NCBI GenBank assembly: GCA_025526915.1
Contig: JAHLKH010000094.1
Span: forward strand, 33,795 to 97,794
Direction: 5' to 3'
From: Entophlyctis helioformis
Lineage: Eukaryota; Chytridiomycota; Chytridiomycetes; Chytridiales; Chytriomycetaceae
DNA: 64,000 nucleotides
The notes below the pieces were generated by a model. The model was not told where the DNA came from. It was given only the letters and a program-made list of their open reading frames with translations, and ran no database searches. Positions 56,945 through 64,000 of this stretch are shown one piece after another; the first letter of the stretch is position 1, and each line of letters opens with the position of its first letter. A program made the translations under genes and the position numbers.

Positions 56945-58797
56945 ATGCACGCTTTTCTCAGTCTCTTTCAGATGAACATTCCGCTGCTCTTCGACACCAT
57001 CATCCTCAGCGTCCACCAGGCCAAGCGACTGTTCATCGACGGCGGGCTGGCCGACGCCCGTCTGCGCCTCACCGATGCCGTCAACCACACGACCGTCCTG
57101 TTGGGCTTTATTGCCAATGCAGAGACGGGCAACATGCATGTGGTGAGCAGATGAGCGTCGAGCGTCGGTCGTCATCGTCGTGGCAAGCTGACTGACGTGC
57201 GACACAGTCTGCCGTTGCCGCTGCTGCCGCCGTGGCTGCGGCGTCTGCGGCTGTCACTGGAAACCACCAACTCGGCAGTCAGTCTCTTGTCCAGCAGCAG
57301 CAGCAGCAACAGCAGCAACAGCAACATCCTGATCTCCAGTCGTCGCTCCTGTCCGATATTGGACAGAACGGTGCACTTCTCGGCAACTTTGCCATCGGCG
57401 GCAGCAGCATGGACGAAAGCGGCCGAGACAGTGCCCTGTACGATCAACATCACGACGAGCAGCAGGATGACCATGATCGTGCTGCCCACAGCGGCCAATC
57501 TGCGCGGACCTTGTCAAGGCTACCGTCGCCACGATCACGAGGCGGCCGGCATTGGATCGCCTTCACCATCGCCACTCTTGCCACAGCAGCCACAGCAGCG
57601 ATCGTTGCAGCCATCGTCGTCTGGCAACGGCAGGCCCGCGACACAGCCACTGGCATCTGCAGAAGTAGCAGCAGTATCGCCGTCGCAAGAGGCATCCAAT
57701 GTAGCCGCGTTGGAGGGAAAGGTACAGAGCCTCAACAGTCTGCATAATCCGGCCGTCATCCAAGCACTCGACGATGTGTTTTTCGCCTTTCTGGCACGGA
57801 TATGCGGCGATCTGGACGCATGCGACAATGCCGGCAACAAAATGTGGGTGGCGCATGCCGACCGTGACTGCTAAAGCACCAATGACGGCCGGCTCCGCTC
57901 TGTAGACTCACTCGGCCGCCCTTGCGCACTGCTGCTGGAACAGGCATCTGACCATGACAGCCAAGCGCGCCAGCCAGCTCACGGACTCGGACGAGTTCAT
58001 GACGTTCAAGTTCAAGATCCGGCCGTTTGTCAACGCGTTCCAGCAGGAAGTCCGGCGCTACACGCTCAACGTCAACCTCTCGCTGCTGTCGTGCGTCAAC
58101 ACGTACTCGATCGACTCGTACCTGTCGCACCAGCGGTACATTTGCCGCTTCGGCGACGACGGCCGCAAGATCAAGTCCAAAGGCTTCTTTTGCTGGGTCG
58201 TCGAGGCGCGCAAGGTCGTTCGCGATGGCCAGCCGCAGTGGCTGTTCCGTGACTTTGCACCCGAGATTGTGGGCATGGATGCGGTGTCGGTCGTGCAGCT
58301 TGGCGAGCAGGTCTCGTTTGTGCACGCGATTGCCGATCCGCAGATGAAAGGTGAGGGAGTTGGACGGATGCCGTGGACGGATGTGGGTGGGCGGTTGCTG
58401 ACATGCCGCTGTTTTTCATTCCGATGCAGATCCCAAGGCTGTGTTTAGCAGTCCGTGGCTGCCGTACTGGCTCAAGTGGGATGGCAACAGGCTGTGCGGC
58501 ATTCCCGACATCAACTCGCGTGGCTGTGAGATTACTGTCGTGGCAACGTATTCGTCCGTCTTTAACGGTGCGTGCATGGCGAGCATCGTGGCAGCGTGTC
58601 TGTGCTAACAGGCGTTCAATGGCGGGTCTTTTACAGAGGTGATCAAGCTGGAGCGCACCGTCGAGCTCGTGGTTGTGCCTGCAGGCAGTCTGCACTCCCA
58701 CGGTGGCTCAGCAGCAATGCAGCCGTCTGCGCCGTCTACGTCCATGTCCATATCCACGCCGTCGCCATCGCCCGGATCATCGCGCTCGATGGCGTAG
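56945..58797 (+). CDS. Conserved fungal protein of unknown function, Gln-rich linker and Ig-like C-terminus
   Basis: Several exons join in phase into one protein that separate ORFs would split in two. It starts 'MHAFLSLF' (56945) or at an in-frame ATG at 56972, with a helical N-terminal module 'ILSVHQAKRLFIDGGLADAR' and 'LGFIANAETGNMHV' (donor GTGAGC). A poly-Gln region ((CAG)n near 57293-57325) and a Ser/Gln-rich linker with one frame change follow. Then 'VIQALDDVFFAFLARICGDL', split AT|G to 'HLTMTAKRASQL' (donor GTGGGT at 57842), 'FKFKIRPFVNAFQQEV', 'WLFRDFAPEIVG' and 'LPYWLKWDGNRLCGIPD'. The last resembles the LP-x-W-L-x-(F/W)-D/E-G-x-L-x-G-(T/I)-P core of putative Ig (He_PIG-like) domains. 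I recall similar fungal proteins but no function. Confidence 0.72.
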
Positions 58798-58868
58798 CGC
58801 AGCAATGAACAGCAGGCTCGGGCACCATCCCGGGGGGTTTGCCCGCCCATCATCAACGCTGCTGGAAA

Positions 58869-60965
58869 ATGCCCATCGTCACCGAGAAGAGCTGGATCGT
58901 CCACACGTCGCCGTATGCGGACGTGGCCATCCCGGACCAAGACATTGCGTCGTTTGTGCTGGGCTCCAAGGACGTGCAGGCCAACCTGGCCAAGCCGGCC
59001 TTTATCGACGCTGCCACGGGCGAGACCATCACCTTTGGCGACCACATCCGCCGGGTGCAGGCCTTTGCCTCGGGCTTTGTCCACCACCTCGGCTTCAAGA
59101 AGGGCGACGTCCTCGCCATGTTCAGCCCAAACTCTATCCACTATCCCGCCATCGTCTTTGGCGCTGTGGCGGCCGGTGCGTCTGTCTCTTGCCTCTTGCC
59201 TCTTGCCTCCTGTCTCTTGCCTCCTGTCTCTTGTCTCTTGTCTCACGCACGGCCTCGTGCTGTCCTTGCCTCGCCACCTGGCTCTTGCACCTTCCATTGT
59301 TCCATGCTCCGCCCGCGTCCAACCTTTGCCACCAACCATTGTCCCAACGGGCACGGCACTGCGCGGCACTGCACGGCACGGCCACGGGCCGATCAGGCGG
59401 CGCGTTCTCTGGTGCCAACCCAACCAACACGGCCGACGAGCTCGCATACCAGCTCAAGGACTCGGGCGCCTCGATCCTCGTCGCCGATCCGTCGGTCCTG
59501 GCGACTGCCAAGCAGGCTGCCAAGACGGCTGGTCTGCGTGCCGACCGCGTCTTTGTGCTTGCCAAGCAGGCGGTGGACGGCACTCGCTCGGTGTTTGATC
59601 TCATGTCCGACAAGCCGCTTCCCAAGATCACCTGGACCAAGGACGAGCTACACAACAAGCCGGCGTACCTGTGCTACTCGTCTGGCACCACTGGCCGCAG
59701 CAAGGTCTGTCCACTCTGCTTGCGATTATTGTGGCTCGGATGTGTGGCTCACGAGATCTGACCGTGTCTGTCCTCCACGCATCACATCTCGCATGCTGCT
59801 CAAACAACAGGGCGTGATCAGCACGCACCGCAACATCATCGCCAACATGCTTCAGGTGACTCCTATCGAGTCTGCCGGTGTTACTCCCAAGGATGTCTGG
59901 CTTGGAGCACTTCCTTTCTACCACGTGTATGCTCTGCAACTCTCGCTCCACTTGGCGCCTCGCCTGGTAAGTTTGTCTTGCAGCGTTCATCTGTCAGCCT
60001 TGCACTAAAATCCACGACATTCTCTCCCAAAGGCGATCCCGCTCGTGGTGATGGCCAAGTTTGATCTGGGTCTGCTTCTGCAGTCGATCCAAAAGTACCG
60101 CCTGACTGTGCTTCACATTGTCCCGCCCATTGCCCTGGCGCTTGCCAAGCAGCCTGTTGTCGACAAGTTCGACATGTCGTCTGTGCGCCGCATCATGTCG
60201 GGTGCAGCTCCTCTTGGCGGCGAGATCACTGCTGGCCTCCAGAAGCGTCTGAAAGTGATTGTAACGCAGGGATACGGCCTCACCGAGACGAGCCCTGTGG
60301 CGGTCATCTCTGCTCACGATGACACGGTCGAAGGATCAGTTGGCGTTCTAGTGCCCAACATGCAGATGCGCATTGTCGATCCCGACACTGGCAAGGGTGA
60401 GCCAGTCTCGTTGTTGTGCGACGCAGTCTGTCTACTAACATCTGCACACGCAGATCTCGAGTTCAACGAGCCTGGCGAGATCTGGCTCCGTGGACCCAAC
60501 GTCATGAAGGGCTACCACAACAACGTCGAAGCCACCACGTCATCGATCGACAAGGACGGCTTCTTCCACACGGGCGACATCGGCTATGTGTCGTTCCGCA
60601 ACCACCTGTTCATCGTCGACCGTCTCAAGGAACTCATCAAGTACAAGGGCAACCAGGTGCCGCCAGCCGAGCTCGAAGCCAAGCTGCTCACGCACCCGCT
60701 GATTGCCGACGCGGCGGTCATCCCCACGCCCGACGAGGCAGCAGGCGAGCTGCCGCTCGCGTATGTCGTGCTCAAGCCCGGCGCCAAGCTCACCGAGAAG
60801 GAGGTGCAGGCGTTCATTGCCAAGATGGTTGCGCCGCACAAGCAGCTGCGCGGTGGCGTTGTGTTTGTCAATGAGATCCCCAAGTCGGCTGCCGGCAAGA
60901 TCCTGCGCCGTCTGTTGCGCCAGGACGATGCCGAGCGCAAGAAGAAGCTCAAGGCCAAGCTTTGA
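58869..60965 (+). CDS. 4-coumarate:CoA-ligase-like AMP-binding acyl-CoA synthetase
   Basis: ANL-superfamily ligase activating a carboxylic acid to its adenylate and CoA ester. Exons 58869-59175, 59397-59704, 59811-59966, 60033-60396 and 60454-60965 give 548 residues, the family length. Motifs: 'LCYSSGTTGRSKGV' (P-loop, split by an intron after K), 'LPFYHVYAL', 'LGGEITAGLQKRL', 'QGYGLTETSPV' (A5), 'FFHTGDIGY' (A7), 'DRLKELIKYKGNQVPPAELE' (A8) and 'PKSAAGKILRRLLR' with the catalytic A10 Lys. It ends 'KLKAKL', so no PTS1 peroxisomal signal is visible. Intron 1 has tandem 'cctcttg/cctcctgtctcttg' pyrimidine repeats. Fungi lack lignin precursors, so a fatty or aryl acid substrate is likely but unknown. 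Confidence 0.93.
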
Positions 60966-61359
60966 AGTGCTGCCAATGAATGCGTGTTGACACAGGTCAA
61001 GCGATGGATGGATGGATGGATGGATGGGTGGATGGGAACCATGCTCGGCCATCGCTCGATCAGGCAAAGCACTGCGGGGAGCGAGTGAACGAGAGCGTTC
61101 TGCTGCGTCCAGTTGGCGTGCGCCACCGCGTCTACTTTCAGGCACAATCACGCAAGCACACGCTTGCCACAATCCCGGTGGAGCGGCTACTGTGCGGCGC
61201 ACACGGCCGCATCGGCCGACGGGAACAATGCAGTTGTTCCGGTGCACAGCCCGCTGTTGCCGATCCGCGCACAAAAGCCGCCCACTCCGCGCTTCTCCCT
61301 CCTCCCATCAACCGCAACCTCCTCACACCACCGCAGCAGTCGCAACCTCATCGACCACA
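60966..61359. other. Intergenic region with (GATG)n repeat
   Basis: 394 bp between the AMP ligase stop and the Rcf2-like start. A GATG tandem repeat at about 61002-61036 lies just after the stop. No gene seen. Confidence 0.6.
61002..61036. repeat. (GATG)n microsatellite
   Basis: About eight GATG units, the last ones diverged (gggtggatggg). Confidence 0.9.
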
Positions 61360-62306
61360 ATGCCCGCCGACAGCATCGATGCCAAGACCCGCCAGCAGCT
61401 CAAGGACGAGCGCCACAACTACGTGCTCGTCGAGGGCACCAAGTCGGCGCTCATGTTCGGCGCGGCCGGCGTCTTTGGCCACCTGCTGGCCCAGCGCACC
61501 TGGCCGCTCTACCAGCGCCAGTCGCTTCCCTTCAAGGTGCGCCTTCCTGCCTGCCTGCGTGCCTGCCTGCGTGCCTGCCTGCCTGCGCCTCCACGCTCTT
61601 AGCGTCTGTGCTGACTCTCGCTTGCCCACTCTCGCTTGCCCTCGCACGCATGCCGCCTCAGTCGTTCCTCCTCATCTGCATCCCCATGGCCGCCTTCTTC
61701 ACCACCACCGACAAGGCCGCCATGGCTGCCGACCGCCAGTACGCCCAGCGCTTCTCCATCACCTCTGCCGACGAGCTCGAGGTCAAGGAGCTCGTGCCTG
61801 CCGCCGCCAGCGACTCGGCGCTCGACCGTGCCAAGAGCTTTGTCTTGGGCAACCGCTTTGCCCTGCTGGGTGAGTCGTGGATGCCTGCCCGTCTGTCCGT
61901 CGCCGTCAGCCCGCCAGCCTGCTCGTGAATGTCGCCCGCAATCGCTGGCAGTAGCAGTGGCAGTGGCAGTCGATGAGTCATGATGAATAGTCGCGCTTAC
62001 ACACACACGCACACGCACCGCCACCATCCCATCGATCCAGGATACGGATGGCTCGGCGCCGTCGGCCTGTCGCTCATGTACAACTTTAGCCGCAAGGAGA
62101 TCTCGCTGCCGCAGAAGCTCATCAACTCGCGCATGGTGGCCCAGTCCGCCGCGCTCGCTGGCTTTGCCGGCCTGGCTGTCCTGACAACGACCTCGGCGAG
62201 CACGCCTGCCGTGCGCATCGACCCGTACTTCCAGCGCGTCGTCGAGGGCACCGCAGGGCCTTCGCTCAACAGCAACGGCACCGCCGTCTCTTCTTCTACC
62301 CACTGA
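61360..62306 (+). CDS. HIG1-domain protein, Rcf2-like
   Basis: Exons 61360-61536, 61662-61869 and 62041-62306 give 216 residues. The C-terminal part 'LGYGWLGAVGLSLMYNFSRK' followed by 'LPQKLINSRMVAQSAALAG' has the HIG1 pattern: two hydrophobic helices joined by a basic loop with Q-K-(L/I)-x-x-(S/A)-R-M. It resembles yeast Rcf2, which binds respiratory supercomplexes III/IV in the mitochondrial inner membrane. Upstream are two further hydrophobic segments ('KSALMFGAAGVFGHLLA' and 'SFLLICIPMAAFFTT') with conserved-looking 'TTTDKAAMAADRQYA'. The N-terminus is charged rather than presequence-like. The assignment is from pattern and topology, not full-length identity. Intron 2 holds a (CA)n tract. 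Confidence 0.7.
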
Positions 62307-62538
62307 TCTCGTCTCTTGCTTCAATGAATAATGTATTGTGTCCTTGGCATCCAACTCGCTCTCTTGGCATCCAACCGTGCCATGCATAGCTCTTTCAGGC
62401 GATTCAGTGAAACCGCAACTCAACCTTGTTGCTGTCCCTGCCATGGTTGATGGCTCTTGATGCCTTGAGCAGCGACGATCGGACAAGAGCGAGGCACGCC
62501 TGTGGCTGACGGCATATGCTCATTCATTCATCTGCAGA

Positions 62539-63224
62539 TCATAAATACTCGTCATCGTCATCTTGCTCGTCTGAGTGGTCGTCCCATGCTTCGTCCATGT
62601 CCACATCATCGCCAGTGACCTCGTCCAATTGCTGGTGCTAGGCATGCACTCTGCCGCTCATCCATTGCCGCCAGGTCTCCTGCTGCTTGCCACCATGTCA
62701 GTTTCACAGAATAGGCTGCAGACATGGACACGGCCACTCGTACCAGATGCCCTTGCATTCGGACTTCCTCAAACAGGTCCTTGTGTATGCTGGAATGCTG
62801 CAGAATTGCAATGACCGAGCATCCACTCTGTTCGGAGATGCAGCGGCGTGAGCGACAGATATGCCATACAGAACATGTTGACTTACGCGGCAAACAACAG
62901 AATGAACTGCTTGCATGACCATTGCTGGTGTCTGGATGTGCCATCCATTATCGAGCAGCTCACTGCATCGCATCATGGCATACTTGCTGGACCCATGCCG
63001 CAATATCAGCTGTATGTCTTCCCTGCCATACAGTGCCATTTAGCCGGTCAGTTTCCAGCCACACACACAACAAGCATCGAAAGAGCAACCTTTGAATGCG
63101 CGACTCGTCCTCTGTGAGTGGTCTTCGCTTGCTGTTGATGCCTCGTTTGTTTGCATTTGGAAACAGGCGACGCTTGATCCGTCTCAAGAGATGATGCCAG
63201 CTGGATCGGGCAGCTGACCAATGT
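62539..63224 (-). CDS. Unknown protein, tandem copy 1 (exons only partly resolved)
   Basis: Minus-strand gene ending at the stop 62539-62541 with an acidic tail ('DDHSDEQDDDDEYL'). Recognisable exon pieces, read right to left: 'LTEDESRIQRLLFRCLLCVW', 'TADIAAWVQQVCHDAMQ', 'ELLDNGWHIQTPAMVMQAVH' (frame apparently shifted relative to copy 2), a donor GTAAGT near 62888, an acceptor ACAG near 62842, and 'HKDLFEEVRMQGHLVRVAVS' with 'AAGDLAAMDERQ'. Frame changes suggest lost bases or decay. No family is recognised. Copy 2 lies about 770 bp to the right. Confidence 0.35.
62744..63224 (-). repeat. Diverged tandem duplication, unit 1
   Basis: This segment matches 63508-64000 at an offset of 764-776 bp, with many substitutions and small indels. 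Long identical blocks include 'gacttcctcaaacag', 'gttgacttacgcggcaaac', 'ggcatacttgctggaccc' and 'gaatgcgcgactcgtcctct'. Confidence 0.93.
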
Positions 63225-63445
63225 TCCTCGCGCAACGCCTGTGAGCATCTTGGCATTCGTCGTCCTGAGTGCTGTGAACAAGCTGCTGTTGTTGTCTTGA
63301 GTCAATGAGGCACTGCCAGATCCAGAGACGGGACATCGAGCCGGCTGTTGATTGTCTCGTCATCACAGACTGGCATGCGTCCTGCCATGCTTGCGAGGTG
63401 GCGCGGTACATCGGCTGCTCTCTCTGAGACAGCCCAATCATCGCA

Positions 63446-64000
63446 TTAATGTCTCACATCCAGCTGTTCATGCAAACATTCCAAGCAGATCCATTCATCC
63501 AGCTCACCAGATGTGCTTGCTGTTCTGACTTCCTCAAACAGTTGACTGTGTGTCTGCTGGAACGTTGCAGAATTGCTAATAACACGACGCACCACTCTGT
63601 TGGCAGATGCAGCAGGCGTGAGTGACAGATATGCCATGCATGACAATGTTGACTTACGCGGCAAACAGCAGAATGAACTGCTTGCATGACCATTGCTGCG
63701 TGTCTGGATGTGCCATCCATTGATCGAGCAGCTCGCTGCATCGCATCATCATGGCATACTTGCTGGACCCATGCCGCGATATCAGCTGTATCTCTTCCCT
63801 GCCATACAGTGCCATTTAGCCGCGTCAGTTTCCAGCCACACACACAACAGCCATCGAAAGGGCAACCTTTGAATGCGCGACTCGTCCTCTGTGAGTGGTC
63901 TTCGCTTGCTGTTGATGCCTCGTTTGTTTGCATTTGGAAAACAGGCGACGCTTGATCCGTTCAAGAGATGAGCCAGCTGGATCGGGCAGCTGACCAATGT
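63446..64000 (-). CDS. Unknown protein, tandem copy 2, truncated by the window edge
   Basis: Second copy of the same gene, entering from the right edge. Pieces seen: 'NANKRGINSKRRPLTEDESR' and 'IQRLPFRWLLCVWLETD', 'RDTADIAAWVQQVCHDDAMQ', and in the better frame 'ELLDQWMAHPDTQQWSCKQF' followed by 'ILLFAA' at a GTAAGT donor (near 63657). After an ACAG acceptor near 63609 come 'VISNSATFQQTHSQLFEEVR' and 'GELDEWICLECLHEQLDVRH' with TAA at 63446-63448. Its C-terminus therefore differs from the acidic tail of copy 1. No known domain. It may be part of a longer array beyond the window. Confidence 0.4.
63508..64000 (-). repeat. Diverged tandem duplication, unit 2 (cut by window end)
   Basis: Partner of 62744-63224. 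The 283-bp spacer between the units (63225-63507) has no counterpart visible inside the window. Confidence 0.93.

Noticed and set aside
56945..57874. A transmembrane protein ending near 57700
   Set aside because: A hydrophobic Ala/Thr/Ile/Val run appears in one frame only, where the Ser/Gln-rich linker in the other frame connects in phase to the conserved downstream exons.
62307..64000. Subtelomeric repeat or transposon
   Set aside because: No telomere-like repeat, terminal inverted repeats, target-site duplications or transposase or reverse-transcriptase motifs; the units look like duplicated spliced genes.

Overview
The window is nuclear DNA of a GC-rich eukaryote, most likely a zoosporic (flagellated) fungus of the chytrid group. 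The fungal signs are short GT-AG introns (about 50-150 nt, a few of 200-420), a Pcl-type cyclin, a CRH-like GH16 cell-wall enzyme with a GPI signal, PET191, an OPT-family oligopeptide transporter and a fused BIO3-BIO1 biotin gene. The flagellar signs are an intraflagellar-transport IFT70/TTC30 gene and a TTC12-like dynein-arm assembly factor. INTS11 (Integrator) and a chytrid-style ankyrin protein also fit an early-diverging lineage rather than Dikarya. I saw no tRNA, rRNA, CRISPR array, transposase or provirus.

Layout. 0-6 kb: Pcl-like cyclin (+), mitochondrial AUH-type hydratase (-), UBC9 (-), a 43-residue Cys-rich microprotein whose AUG is split by an intron (+), RING protein (-). 6-16.6 kb: PET191 (+), TTC12-like (-), SPT4 (-) back to back with INTS11 (+), CTU2/NCS2 (-), MBF1 (-), a zinc-ribbon ORF (-), a DUF4499-like membrane protein (-). 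16.6-24.6 kb: IFT70 (+), a divergent SGNH-fold protein (+), scramblase (+), two low-complexity ORFs (+), MTFP1 (+). 24.9-36 kb is lipid-rich: CDP-diacylglycerol synthase (-), an uncharacterised ORF (-), a Dnf-type P4-ATPase (-) and, divergent from it, ceramide glucosyltransferase (+). 36.5-46.6 kb: HSL-type alpha/beta hydrolase (-), cysteinyl-tRNA synthetase (-), DUF4097-like protein (-), GH16/CRH-like enzyme (+). 46.9-56.9 kb: ankyrin protein (+), OPT transporter (-), then the biotin pair: BIO3-BIO1 (-) divergent from BIO2 (+) across 115 bp. 57-64 kb: a fungal gene of unknown function (+), a 4CL-like AMP ligase (+), an Rcf2-like HIG1 protein (+), and at the right edge two diverged tandem copies of an unknown minus-strand gene.

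How the genes work together. Two neighbourhoods look functional: the divergent biotin genes (last three steps of biotin synthesis), and the pair glucosylceramide synthase / Dnf-type flippase, since glucosylceramide is a known substrate of that flippase class. Most other neighbours are unrelated housekeeping genes packed with 50-150 bp between them.

Quality caveat. Many clearly conserved genes (INTS11, IFT70, CTU2, P4-ATPase, ceramide glucosyltransferase, CDP-DAG synthase, hydrolase, BIO2, GH16) change frame inside exons. Wherever I could resolve it, the change is the loss of one base, often in a short homopolymer. I read these as consensus deletions in the assembly, not as pseudogenes; coordinates below are outer CDS limits, with exon boundaries given where I could phase them.
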